Shown: in pieces, positions 47,076-58,890 of the stretch
How positions within the stretch are numbered: the stretch's first letter is position 1
Layout: every line of letters begins with the position of its first letter
NCBI GenBank assembly: GCA_005406025.1
Contig: BGZK01000212.1
Location: forward strand, 124,001 to 188,000
From: Eumeta japonica
Lineage: Eukaryota > Arthropoda > Insecta > Lepidoptera > Psychidae
Direction: 5' to 3'
DNA: 64,000 nt
Notes under the pieces: model-generated
What the model saw: the letters and a program-made list of their open reading frames with translations, nothing else
Told to the model about the DNA's origin: nothing
The model's database searches: none
Made by a program: the position numbers and the translations under genes

Positions 47076-48317
47076 TATTAAGTTAGTTGAAAGATAATAA
47101 TCTTCCCCCACGGTAACTAGACGGATCGGGTTGTCTTTACAAAAAAGTTGATTTAGATAAAGTTGTGATATTTTGGTTCTTTTGTCTATTCAGTTAACAT
47201 GTTTTTTGGGATCTCCGATAGTGAAGCCGACTTTCCCAGTACAACGTAATTGAATATGTTAAATCTTATAATATCTTTTCCTGCGGGGTTTGTGGAAGAG
47301 TTGTTTTGACAATATGAAGTGGTAGTTGTAGTTTTCTTTTTATTTGAGTCAAATTGATTTAAGTTTAAAGGAATTATAATCAAATTCCTTAATTGATTCC
47401 GAAAACAATAAATTAAGTAAAGCAAATGAAATCAAACGATGCGGTCAAAAATTTCGTAGTTGAAAGATGAAAATAAGCTTTTTTTTTAAATTTGTATAAA
47501 TTTTTTTAACAGTACAGATTAGAAAGCACTAAAATCGATCAAAAACTTGAAAAAAGCTCTAAAATCATCATGCTCATGATGCTATTTTGTTTTTGAATGC
47601 TTTGAGCTGGAAAATAGTAAAAAAGTTAAATAAAAGTAAAATAGTTAATAGTAAAAAGTTTAAAAGGTAGCCTGCAGAATCAGTAATCTGTTAATTTTTT
47701 AAATGTAAAAGCCCAAAAACTCACAAGCAATACTTATAAATCAAAGAGCTCAAAGACAACGATAAATATCACAGCGGACAGCTTTTGGGATGGCCTGCAG
47801 GGTCAACCGTATTTCAGACTTTTTTAAACGACGACTAATGCAACTTAAATGTCCGTTACAGACAATCTAAAATATCTATTGTCCATAATTTCATTTATAG
47901 ATACAAAAAAGCTTACAAAACGTTTTAAAACCTTTCATATTACGGTAAATCAGGCAGACAAATTAATAACACTCGTCGAACACGCCTCACTCGTAGATGC
48001 GAACAAAAATAATGAATTTTAATTCATCTAATAAAACTATCTCTCAAACGTCCTAAGTTCCTATTCCCACTCCACGTGAAGTTCCCAAATATAACCCCGC
48101 GCTCTCAGTGTGTTGTCGCTTTAACGATCTTTAACACTTAGAAAACCCTTGGCTATTTACTTAATCTCAGTACCCTCGAGGGTGAGGTTTCAATAGTTAA
48201 AATCTCACATAATCCAATTAGCCTTCACGTAATTGAGTATATTTCCTCACAGAAGATTTATTTTCCTACACTATGAAACCAAAAATACAACATTAGGATG
48301 CAACGAAACGTGAGTTA
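47076..48317. other. Non-coding stretch
   Basis: No supported features; the minus-strand frame at 47186-47425 is low in content. Confidence 0.4.
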
Positions 48318-48351
48318 TTGCGTAAGACGAGGAAGTCCTCGTCTTACGCAA
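48318..48351. repeat. 34-bp near-perfect palindrome (16-bp arms)
   Basis: TTGCGTAAGACGAGGA, a 2-base spacer AG, then the exact reverse complement. As RNA it would be a perfect 16-bp stem with almost no loop. No function is evident. Confidence 0.9.
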
Positions 48352-49889
48352 GTCCCGTAAGTACAGTGATTGCTTTTTATGGTGTAATCGATGACAGGTC
48401 GACGGAAGGCACCGAGAGCTGGCCGGACGCAGATTTAAATTTGTAATGTTTCTTGAAAGTCACAATGTACGTTGTACAAAAATGATAAATAACTTCCTTC
48501 ACCTTTTTCTTTGTCATTGTTTGCTTATTTTACTTGGTTTTGTATATATGACGTTAGGAATAGGCTGAAGCTTTATATTTTTCATCTTATAGTAACCTTT
48601 CTATCACTAATTTAATTTTTACCTGACCTATTCCTAAGTCAATCTACAGCAAGCCGTTACACGTTTTGAACTAATACGTATTTGGTTTTATAGGCACATA
48701 CTTCTCTCGCCCATACCTCTAACCAATTTTAATATATTGAATGCTGTTCCAGATCCTTTCGAGATTGAAACGTAACACCAATTATTAAAAACGATAGCCA
48801 TAGCGATGTTCAATGTTGTACAATGATATGTATCCAAGTTCAAGCCTTGATTCACCGAAGCCATTTTATTACAATATGCCATACCAGTTTAACTTCATTG
48901 TAATTCGCCAAACTCTACTAGGGAAATTAATATCGCTAGGTCGTATGCATTGGTCACTAAATCTTTCAACATCATGTACTCATCGGGCTGAAACAAAAAA
49001 CAATTCAAAACACACGTACTCACCATATGAGTAGGACCGTAAGTTCGTCTATCTAAAACTAACACGATTTGCGTAACTGCGCAACGCGCAGCAAACAAAA
49101 ACTCTCAGTTAACTTGTACTGTGGATTACTTGTATGCAGACTGTGAAGTAAATAGTGGGTATACTGTATGAGCAAGTTTTGAGGTCTCTAAAAGACTTGC
49201 TAATATAATTATTTTATATGTACACATCGTTTTCCTGTTCATCCATTTCAGTCCTTCACATACCATAGAAAATAGACGACAGCGATCACTCGTTTTAAGT
49301 TAAAGAATATTAGGTATACATAAGAGTCTCTTTTTTACCATGGTTGCGTCCTAGTGTACGACATAGTACATTATAATTTTTTTTAGTACAATTACAACAA
49401 TTCTTCGGGACATTGTTAAAACAAAGACTCGTATTATTTATAACGCTTTAGACCCGCTATAAACACGGCAATTTATGTCGAGGGCCGTCGCCAACATTCG
49501 CCGCGGCTGTCGCTGACACGCCTGCGTTTCATTGCACTTCTGTCAAAGCCGTTTACTGTTTTACAGCGTACCCACAGGGACTGCACCGCTAAAGGAAACT
49601 GAGTAAGACTTTAATATATTAATTTCAGTTTTCTGATTTTAGCTTAGTACGCATTTGTTTGAAATAAATTTGATGGTTTGTATTACATAATACTATTTAA
49701 AACCATTCACGCAAAAAGTGTTATTTTTCTTTCAAAATATAGAACAATATATTTTATAAACTGATAAAATAATTGTAAGATTTCAAATACAATAGATTTA
49801 AAATAAGGCGATATAGTCATTTGAGGATTTTATTTAAAAATATCTGGTGATACGATTTTGAAATTTAAAAATAAAATGCTTATACCTTT
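48352..49889. other. Non-coding stretch
   Basis: No supported gene. A small GC-rich patch lies around 49475-49560. Confidence 0.4.
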
Positions 49890-50115
49890 GATTGGAGTTT
49901 TTTAATAGAGATTAAAGGGCGTGGGTTCGATTCCCGCACAAGACAAAAATTTATTTATTTAATTAAAAATTATTGTTTGTCTTGAGTCTGAGTGTTTCTA
50001 TGTATTATGTGTACATGTTTACAAAAAAAAGTATATATGCATTATATCAACTATCTGGTACCCATAGTATAATAAATCTCGTTGCTTAATTTGGGACCAG
50101 ACAGTAATGTATCTA
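49890..50115 (+). mobile_element. tRNA-derived SINE, 5'-truncated
   Basis: GTGGGTTCGATTCCCGCAC (about 49922-49940) is a polymerase III B box. The body shares CTGGTACCCATAGTATAATA and GCTTAATTTGGGACCAGAC landmarks with the SINE at 42650-42965. No A box is seen upstream, so the 5' end is lost. The 3' end runs into a simple repeat. Confidence 0.75.
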
Positions 50116-50124
50116 TGTCCGAAG

Positions 50125-50300
50125 ATATTGTCCTTATTATCGTTATCCTCATCGTCATCGTCATCATTATGACTATCATTATCGTTATCGCTATCATAAC
50201 GATATCGCTATATTTATCGTAATCGCTATATTTATCGTAATCGCTATAGTTATCGTAGTCATAGTCGTAATCGTATTCTTATTCGTAATCGTAAAATTAT
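50125..50300 (+). repeat. ATCGTT/TCATCG-type simple repeat
   Basis: Imperfect repeats of ATCGTTATC, TCGTCATC and TATCGTAATCG follow the SINE directly, a typical microsatellite grown from a SINE tail. Confidence 0.85.
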
Positions 50301-50347
50301 GTGTTCTGTGCGAAATCTATACACAATAATGGGCGTGTTATTTATTA

Positions 50348-51409
50348 CTAGCTGCGCCCCGCGGTTTCATCCGCGTGGTGATGGAAAATTGTAATAATGA
50401 TGATAGAAAGCGTTTTATTTTTTTGTCAATTTTTCAATGTTTTTCTATTATTTTTCTATTCGGGACGGAGACAAATCCAACAAAATGAAAATCGGTCCAT
50501 CTATTCTCCAATTTCATTGTGTAATGTATGTAAATTGGAACTAAGTATTTTATATGATGATCTCACTAATATGTATTATAGGTATTATAAACGCTATAGT
50601 TTGTAAGGATAGATAGGTACGGTAGTATATGATGATTGATGGTAATGCAAAAGTTATAGGCGGCTACTGCAATATACTCCTATAAACTATGTTAAACGAT
50701 TTATTTTGGTCTGTATAAACATGCAGATTTTACAATTTAGAAACGCGTGAGCAAGCCACATAGAGCTGGCCGTGGGAAAAACATGGCGTGCTCAAATGTA
50801 TGCCTGCTACCTTTGTCTGACCCTGCCGCCGCCGGACCACACCATAATATCGCACACTCGCTTGTCTATCGTCATAACTATTCAAATAATTATCCAAATG
50901 ATGTAGTGTAAAAGACAAAGTTTATCTACTTTAAACACCAGATGCGTTTTGTACTCCAGTATGTATTTTGATATAAGGATAAATTTGTTACTACCAAATG
51001 TGCGTTAGAAATAAATTATCAATTATTATTGTATTTATAGTTCACTATTTTGGCGATAATGGCTTACACATTAAAGATAGATATATGCTGTTGCGGGCTT
51101 TTTTGTGGGACTATTTAAGATAAACATTTCCATTATAGATTATATACGTGCAATCCCAACGGTTTTCGCGACGCACGCCAGAATATCTCGCAGGTGACAG
51201 ATTTTTTTTCCCACTTATTTGACACTTATGGTTATATTTTGGATAATACACGCTATATCTTTATAAATTATAGCCTATGTGTTATTCTGATATGTAAGCT
51301 ATATATTTTTGTACAGTATAATCGAAATCCATTCAGTAGTTTTTGCGTGAAAGAGTAACAAACATCCATCCATACTCACAAACTTTCGCGTTTATAATAT
51401 TAGTACAGA
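50348..51409 (-). mobile_element. Helitron with both termini, 1062 bp
   Basis: Read on the minus strand the element begins TCTGTACTAATATTATAAA (Helitrons begin TC) and ends GCGCAGCTAG (Helitrons end CTRR), with the hairpin CGCGG-ATGAAA-CCGCG-type stem located about 10 bases before the end. It sits between A (complement of 51410) and T (complement of 50347), the AT target Helitrons use. The inside carries a fragment of the helicase gene (50730-50918). It is a deletion derivative, since a full-length autonomous element would be several kilobases. Confidence 0.88.
50730..50918 (-). pseudogene. PIF1-like helicase C-terminal fragment of a Helitron
   Basis: The 62-codon frame ends with PCFSHGQLYVACSRVSKL and a stop. 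HGQLYVACSR corresponds to helicase motif VI of the PIF1-like helicase in Helitrons (usual form HGQLYVALSR). The residues before it (GVVRRRQGQTKVAG) do not match the helicase, so only the last 20 or so codons are genuine. The remainder of the gene is missing, which makes the element non-autonomous. Confidence 0.8.
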
Positions 51410-51717
51410 TATTGGATTCAAACTACGAAACATGAATCAGCAATGAGTATACCATCTCTAGTAACCCCATATTAGAAATAACGTTGTAAGCAGTTCGTTC
51501 TATTGGAGATATTCTCAATACGACAGAAGAAAAGCGGTTTGCCAACAACAAAAGATCAACTATGTAAATATTGCGCTTGGAATTTTTTTTTTTTTTTTTT
51601 TGTTATTTTATTTACTACAATCTATCGCCACTATGGGACATTGAGTAGTATGTTGGAATCTATTAGACATGCTCGGTATGTGACCTGTGTCACATCCTAC
51701 TTTACTTCAAGAATTGG
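51410..51717. other. Short non-coding gap
   Basis: Contains a 17-base T run near 51583-51600, otherwise plain sequence between the Helitron and the LINE tail. Confidence 0.5.
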
Positions 51718-51739
51718 TATTTATTTATTTATTTAAGTA

Positions 51740-54400
51740 TATGCTGGGCATTTTCCGTTTAAGTCTGCGAGTCGTTTGCGTTTCATCCATTAACACTTTC
51801 GCCAGGTGGTTAGGGTGGCTTGCGATTCTTTTCTTATATGTTTTGGCATATTGAATAATTTCCTGTCTGACTGTATTAACTTGCAGGTCGTGATGCAACT
51901 GTTCGTTTGTGACGTACCAGGGGCATTAGTTACCATTCTTAGCATTTTATTTTGGAATCTCTGTACGATTTCAACGTTTGAATGGGAGGCTGTCCCCATA
52001 GTTGGATCCCATACGTCCAGACTGGTTTTAGTATAGCCTTATACAAGATAAGTTTACTGCTGAGTGATAATTGTGATTGGCGGCCATTAGCCAGTAGAGT
52101 TTTCTTGTTTGCAATCCCAATTGCTTGCGTTTTGTAAAATGTGCTTCTGCCATGTAAGTCGCTTATCCAGGTGTAATCCTAGGTATCTCGCGTGGTCTGC
52201 TTGGGGAATCTCAATGTTGTTAATCTTTAACCGTGGGCAGATACCTTTCTTCAAGGTAAAGATAACGCTGACGGATTTGGACTCATTAACCTTTATTCGC
52301 CACCTCTTGAGCCAGTTTAGAATATTGTTAAGGCCATCCTGTAGGATTTTGATGCCTCCGCTGGATCTTGATGGGAAGCCAAAATCGCAGTATCATCAGC
52401 AAAAGTTCCGGTGGTTATACAGTCTGAGGTTGGTAGGTCAGAGGTGTAGATAAGGTAGAGTAGTGGCCCCAGCACGCCTGTGGGACTCCTGCGTTGATAT
52501 CACAAAGGCGTGAAAGTGCCTCACCGTGTTGAACTACAAAGCGTCTATTCTGTATGAAGGATTCAAGTATTTGACAGATGTAGTTGGGCAATGAAGATTT
52601 TATTTTAAACAGCAGTCCTTCGTGCCATACTCGGTCAAACGCCTGAGATATGTCAAGAAATACACTCGCGCAGTACTCTTTGGATTCAAAAGACTTGTCT
52701 ATTTCATTTATTAGCCTGTGTATTTGATCGACAGTGGCGTGCTTTCGACGAAAGCCGAACTGGTGGTCGGGTATAATTTTATGTTGTTCCACCAATGGTA
52801 GTATGCGTAACAACAGCAACGACTCGTATATTTTCGATGGGATGGGGAGAAGGCTAATCGGTCTATATGACTTAGGATCCTCAGGTTGTTTTCCAGGTTT
52901 TAATAACATTATTATTTGTGCAACTTTCCACTGAGGTGGTATGAACTGTAGTTTAGTCATCGCATTATAAATTTCTGTCATCAGACGTACTCCAGAGTTT
53001 GGCAATTCCTTGAGAATTTTATTTGTGATGAGGTCATAGCCTGGTGATTTCTTTGTGTTGGCTTTTTGTATTACTCTTCTGACCTCTTTTGTTGTGTATT
53101 TTTTTGGCATGGTACTCTCTGCTGCAGCTTCCCTTGAACATTCCATTACCATTTTCTCGTGTTCTGGCGGCCCCTCGTAGGGATGGGGTTTGAATACATT
53201 CGTCAGGTGTTCAGCAAATGCGTCAACCCTTTCATGGTCACTGCGGGCCCAGCTGCCATCCGGTTTTCTAAGTGGGGGGGAGTTAACTGTTGGTCTTTTA
53301 ATTTTCTTTGTTGCTTTCCAGAGTGAATAGTCGGTAGCAGCGGTGGGATCAAGACTCTCGAGGTACGCTTGGAACCTTACATTTCTGTCGTTATTGAGAA
53401 TGCGTTTGAGTTCTTTTATTTTGTGGTTTAAGCGTTTTTCGTTTCTGGGCATCTATTTTGCTGCCACAGTTTACGGAGTGCTCTTTTCTCACTAATTTTC
53501 TGGAGAATGTTTGTGGGTATATGTTGTTCAGTAAGCTTGTGTTGGTTTATTGGTGTTGAATTCCATGCTGCACTTTGGACACTGGTAGTAAAATATTCAA
53601 CAGCATCCACAATGTCTCCTTTGTTTGAAGAGCAATAGGTACGCTGAATGCCTCGTCGGTGAGGGCACGAAATAAGGGCCAGTTAGTACGTTTATTATGT
53701 AAGGTACATCTCCTAGTAGTTTCCCTTATTTCTGCCGTAATTTCCACTAGGATAGGAGAGTGGTCTGATGATAGATCCCAACAACTGGAGCAGGATATGT
53801 TGGTGTTTGCTATACCTTTGAAAATGCAGAAGTCTACAATGTCTGGTATCTTGTCTTTGTCGGTGGGCCAGTATGTGGGTTGTCCTGTCGAGATTATGTT
53901 CATATGCCCTGATTGAGCGCTTTTGAGCAGTTCGCGGCCTCTTGGTAGAGTCAACCTGGAGCCCCAAAAAGTGTGTTTGGCATTGTAGTCACCTGCCGCT
54001 ATGAAGCGCTTGCCGAGAGTTTTAAAGTAATCATTAAAGTGTTGCTCTTTAATAGTATGCCTCGGTGGACAATAAAGAGATGATATTGTGATGTCACTTA
54101 CACAGCGCTCACAACCACATTTGTAGCTTGTATATAGTCTTTGCAGTGTGGCTGGGATTGATAATGCTTAATGGTTGATTTGATGAGGATGGCTGAACCG
54201 CCATGAGCTTTTCCATTTGGATGCATGGTATGATATAGCGTGTAGTCGGGAATGTTGAAAAACTCTTGGTTGTAAAGTGAGTTTCAGAAACGAGCATAAC
54301 ATCAATTTTGTTTGTTTTCAGAAAGTATTTTAACTCATTTGAGTGGTTTGACAAGCCGTTAGCATTCCATGCACAAAGTTTTAGGGCTGAGAATGTGACG
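51740..54400 (-). pseudogene. LINE ORF2: endonuclease and reverse transcriptase (Jockey-like)
   Basis: The endonuclease starts ALKLCAWNANGLSNHSNELK (about 54386), includes LVSETHF, and ends with GQPTYWP, IPDIVDF and SSDHSPI, the last being the catalytic SDH motif. The reverse transcriptase is in a 345-codon frame (53452-52415): PKSYRPISLLPIPSKIYE, then ASVFLDISQAFDRVWHEGLL (motif A, catalytic Asp present), NAGVPQ (motif B). A frameshift follows, and the next frame has TGTFADDTAIL (motif C, both aspartates present). C-terminal part ends near 51780 with MLRMVTNAPGTS. The enzyme copies element RNA at a target nicked by the endonuclease. Key residues are intact; the frameshifts disable it. Confidence 0.9.
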
Positions 54401-55786
54401 ACATTTTTGACATGATCTCACTAAGCATCTGGGTCATTTGTAGCATTTGATTCATAAGAGCTTGTATTGACGTATTGAGGATTCGAACGATATCTCCTAC
54501 CTGTTGTTCAATGTTGGTTGAATTCGTTGTCGGGTTGCTTTCCACAGTATTTGCATATGACTTTTAGGGCCAGTAAATTCTGCCTTTGTTTGAGTTTGGT
54601 TGACAATAGCTTCCGGTTTTCTGTTCTTTTGAGCTTTTGCTTGTTTGGTTGAGTATTCGGGTATTTTATATTTTGCAACTCTTTATAGACAATGCATCCT
54701 TTATAATTGGCCGGGTGATTCCCTTCAGAGTATGCATTTCACTTTGTCAGAACGTTCTTTCCTAGGACAGTTTTTGTATGATGGGATTCAGCACATTTTA
54801 CACATCTGGATTGTCTGTGGCAGAATTTTTGCGTGTGTCCGTATTGCTGACAGTTAGAGCATTGAGGGATTTCACGTTTAGGTTTTGGAGGTTCAATTTC
54901 TACCCGACAATTCAGAAGGGATTTGATACTATACACATGCTTATTGGGATTGGGTTGCAGGTCTATGAAAAATATGGGTGGGGTTTTCTTGTTTTGGTAT
55001 TTTAACATTCCAAATGTTGTTGGGTTTATGGTGTAGATCTTCTAGGGCTTGTTTTATATCATCAGTGCTAGTTGAGGGATGGATGCGTTTCAATACAACT
55101 CTGAAGCTTCTTTCTTGCTTGGGCTGGTATGTGAAGAACTCAGTGCTTCTATTCTTAAGTTCTTTGTATATAGTTGAGTATGACTCGGGTGATTTTGTCT
55201 GAATTTTTACTCTTTCACCTTGTAGGATTTTGATTTCATAGTCTCCTGAAGCTACAGATTCAAGCATTTTAGATAAGGGTTGGATGTTACTAACTTTGTC
55301 AATGAAGAAAGGTGGGGTCTTACTGCCTGGTGAGTCACTTGATCTGTGGTTTTGGCTGGTCAGTAGTTTCAAGTTCAGCAAAACTATTTGATGTCGGTAC
55401 AGGTGCTGCTAGCCAGTAATGAGTTTGGTCTGTTTCTGTCTACGTGGCATTGTTTCTGGACTATTTCTTAGTCTTTTCCGACCATTCACTTCCTGCCAGC
55501 CTTGTGTCTCGCTTTTGTCAGTATGTTCAGTGCTGTCAAGTTCGATGATTTCTGCATTAGATGCAGGTGCCTCTGTAGGTAGGCAGGGTCCACTATATGA
55601 GTTTGATCTAGGTCTGTTCGTAAACAATCTCTGTGGAAGATTTGCTGAGTGAGTGTTGTATTATTATTATGATTATTTGAGCTTTGCCCCAGGGGCAGCC
55701 TGAGCTGTCCTGAGAACAGCGTTCAGAGAGGGATTCTCCACTATCAGTGGTACCTCTCTGGGTAGATTAGTTTTGTATTCCGCCAT
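54381..55786 (-). pseudogene. LINE ORF1: gag-like protein with zinc knuckles (Jockey-like)
   Basis: Starts at ATG 55786 (MAEYKTNLPREVPLIV) with a stop after LKS-type codons near 55675, then continues in other frames: RSNSYSGPCLPTEAPAS (about 55615), IIELDSTEHTDKSETQGWQE, and a middle domain from about 55381 (PRE_C2HC-type region, FFTYQPKQERSFRVVLKRIH). The zinc knuckles read CSNCQQYGHTQKFCHRQ and CVKCAESHHTK (about 54864-54770). The ORF ends MSSHSQP at TAA 54381-54383. The protein would bind element RNA. ORF2 begins close to the end of ORF1, as is usual in the Jockey group. Three or more frameshifts make this copy inactive. Confidence 0.88.
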
Positions 55787-56340
55787 TTCATGAGTTTAGC
55801 TGATCCACAGCTTTGTCTTTTCTGTTGGGGTGTGATCCCTTAGGCCGCGTCGTACAGGACTTAAGGCACGCCCATGCCTGCTGGTTTTGGTTCGCGCTGA
55901 GTATTTGATTTCCCCAGTACCTCCCATATCTGGGGGTATTCCTATCCACCACCTGGGGACGCGGTCGATGGGAGTCCAGCAACTCCACACGACAAAGAAT
56001 GACACCAATTTTAGTAAGTAAAAAGGTTTTAATTTTTAATAGAATTTTCGGGAGGAAAACAAGTTTGCTAAGAACCACTGCAAAGTAGGCAGTCTTGAAT
56101 GCTTGAGATCCCACAGGAGTCACCTGTGCGTTGCTAGCCTCCTGGGTATTAATAGAATATCTAATGGAGAAAATTGACAAATTAGGATGATGTGAGGGTC
56201 AGCTACCGAATTCTTTCACTGCCTCCATGAAACCATCTACGGAAGCTGTTATATCACGTCTATATTCGACGTGAGTATGACGCATCGCCGGTTGAAATGG
56301 CCCATTACCATGCTGCAGCCAAGTTGACTACGGCATGACC

Positions 56341-58619
56341 CTAACATTTTAAAATTGTATCAGGAATTGTAACATTACATTTTTACAAAACCGAACAATT
56401 ATTAAAGTATTGAAAAAGACGTGACGTTTTTCAAACGACATAGAATATTTCATGTAAGTCACGGCGTCGCCTCGGATATAGAAACGTCGTGTAAATCCAT
56501 CACCGACAATTTTATACGATCATCTTTAGGGATACGCAAGTAAAGGATCCATACAAATAACTATGTTAGTTTATTTACGCTGTCCTTCGGTACGTCAGCT
56601 TTTGAAAGCTATCTAGTCCTGAGATGACAATTCGAAACTTGTGAGCTAGACATGTCAATTTCACAAAAAGGTCTTACGTAAAAACTTAGATTTTTTTACA
56701 GGTTCGCTTTGCTTTACGAGTCTTTCTGGTACAAGTTGACGAAATATCCATTTTTGTCGAGAAGATTATAAAATTCTAACATTTCAAACAAACCGAAACA
56801 TTTCTTTTAGAAACAATTTTAGACATATTCTTTTTTTTTTATTAATTTCATTGAAAAAAAATTACATTCCAATTTGATGATTGTATTATTCATTGATATT
56901 TTTAACTTAACTGCTTTGTAGTGTATATATTTCGTTTTAAATATTCTCTTTCACTATTTATGTGATATGTTACGAGCATCAATTCGTACATATTATTCAC
57001 AGAATAATTTACTTTAAAATTTACTGTTTATGGCGCGTGCGTTGATGACACTCAAATAAACGACTGTGGAATGTCACCACCTGTTATTTAGCAAAGCCGT
57101 CTACGCGCGAATTTACGTTGATTGAGCCGTGATAATACCGAAGCTATGCTTTGATTGCACGTGAATATCAAATTTACATGCTGGGGTGTAACTGGGTAAT
57201 TATTCACTTATTGTAAGTTCACCGTATTCGTTTCGAGTGCGTAGTTTTTCTGAGACATTCAATAAAAACTTTCTATTTACCTATAAAGTTACATGAAAGG
57301 ATTGAAAAATGGAGTGCTTAATAAACCATTTTCTGATTGGACTTCAACCATCCTTTACTTTGTTGTGCAATTTTCACCCAGAAACGCTGATAGACCGACA
57401 GCATTGTTGATTATTGGGTGGCACAGAACTCGTTTATTTGTTGAGTCACGCCAATCATGCAACTACAGCACTTATGTCATACAATGAGGAGAATATTACC
57501 ATATCAAGCCATAGTTCTGCGCTGTCCATTGGGTCATTTTCATATATATGCAAATATTCAAACAGGCGACCCGCATGCAGATTTCCTCGCGAGATTTTCA
57601 TCCATATATTAAAGCATACTATAATTATTATTGATAAATACACTTGTGAGTTAAATAAACACCTACTGATGCAGGCCTAGAACTCAAGCGGAACCTTTGC
57701 TGTAAAGACGGCGGGCGCAGCTATCATCGTGGAGGATTAACGAATAAAATTTCAAATTTAATTAAACCATGTGCTTCTTATCTTACACAGCGTATTGCGC
57801 TTCCACCGTTCTCGCCACATTCATGACAATTGTTAACACTACTCAACTCGCTATAGGTCAGTGTCAAGAACCTAAGTTACGAGCCCCTCATTCTGGAATA
57901 AATAAATCGTAGGAGGGCAATTTCTTTGTGGCGGTACGTAAAAACTCGACATTGGACTCAACTGGAGTTTTTCAAGTGTTCTTAAAAGAGAAATTAGCTC
58001 GTATTTTACTGTTGTGTATATTCAAAACTGTTTGACTTAAACAAAAACTTTTCATAGAATCGATTTAGTTCGACTGAAATGACCCATGCTTTTTGGAAAA
58101 TATAAAAAAAGATAATTGTTTCAGTAAAATAAACTCCGGAAAATACTATTTTATTTTCAATTTTTTTATATATTCCAAAAGAATTTAAATTTGAGATTTG
58201 CACAAGAGCTGTCATAATCTGCATGAGTATAACAAAAACGAAAGATTTTATTCGTTTAGACACGCTTACCTCAGGAACTATCAGTTGAATTTTAAATATT
58301 TTCTTTTTTTATTACTGATTGTTTGTCAAGAAATATTGTAGACTATATAAAATCACGCTTGGATCACAACGGCCGTAGCAATAATCATAAACGTCAACCA
58401 ATCTGGCAGTTTCCTTCCGGTAGTTCAAACCTATAAAAATATTCCTTTCAATAATTATTCACATTTTTTTACTGTTTTCTTTATCTACTAATAGTTACCC
58501 GCCCGCTTGCCTGGACGTAAATTGAAACTTAAAAATAATTGTTTATTCTTATAATTCATATATGGCCGTGGTGTCGTTTGCGTAGACATAAAATGAATTC
58601 CTTCATCTATCGTATCGGC
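56341..58619. other. Non-coding stretch
   Basis: No supported gene. The plus-strand frames at 57293-57680 overlap each other and have no domain. A small GC-rich patch lies near 57700-57730. Confidence 0.4.
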
Positions 58620-58760
58620 CGATACAGTCTGTCAAATCTGATCCCGATCACGGTCCTCATCTAGATGTTAGTTCTGATTTCACTGTGAAGTTCGGTTCCT
58701 ATCCCATACCCAAATCCCGTCCCGGTTCAGATGTTGATCGTGATTCAATTGTAATCAAAC
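58620..58760. repeat. Imperfect simple repeat (GATCC/GATTTC type)
   Basis: Short units such as GATCCCGATCACGG, GATTTC and TCCCGTCCCGGTTC recall the stretch at 2515-2830 read on the opposite strand. Confidence 0.5.
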
Positions 58761-58785
58761 AAACACCAAATGATACGAGAAGCTT

Positions 58786-58890
58786 GTTACAGTATACAAG
58801 TAAAAACCGCATTCAAATCGGTTAAGCTGTTTTTGAGATTAGCGTACACAAACGCAGAGACAAACAGACAAACAAAAAACGAGTGGTGTC
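58786..58890 (-). repeat. Dispersed repeat, copy 2
   Basis: Reverse complement of this segment matches the copy at 1885-1985 (GTCTGTTTGTCT, TACGCTAATCTCAAAAAC, ACCGATTTGAAT). The two simple repeats next to these copies (2515-2830 and 58620-58760) suggest that the element regularly carries such a flank. Confidence 0.55.

Larger units (their letters stand above)
51718..56340 (-). mobile_element. Jockey-like LINE, nearly full length
   Basis: Order on the minus strand: a 5' untranslated region of about 550 bp (56340 to 55787), ORF1 (55786-54381), ORF2 (about 54400-51740) and a tail of AAAT units at 51718-51735. The 5' end is an estimate; no clear target duplication was found. Both ORFs have a few frameshifts and stops, so this copy is inactive, but decay is mild compared with the RTE-like copies. 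Confidence 0.9.

Noticed and set aside
52109..52453. 114-codon plus-strand ORF
   Set aside because: It is antisense to the LINE reverse transcriptase and is a shadow frame.
55788..56180. 130-codon minus-strand ORF upstream of LINE ORF1
   Set aside because: Falls in the 5' untranslated region of the Jockey-like element and has no recognisable domain.
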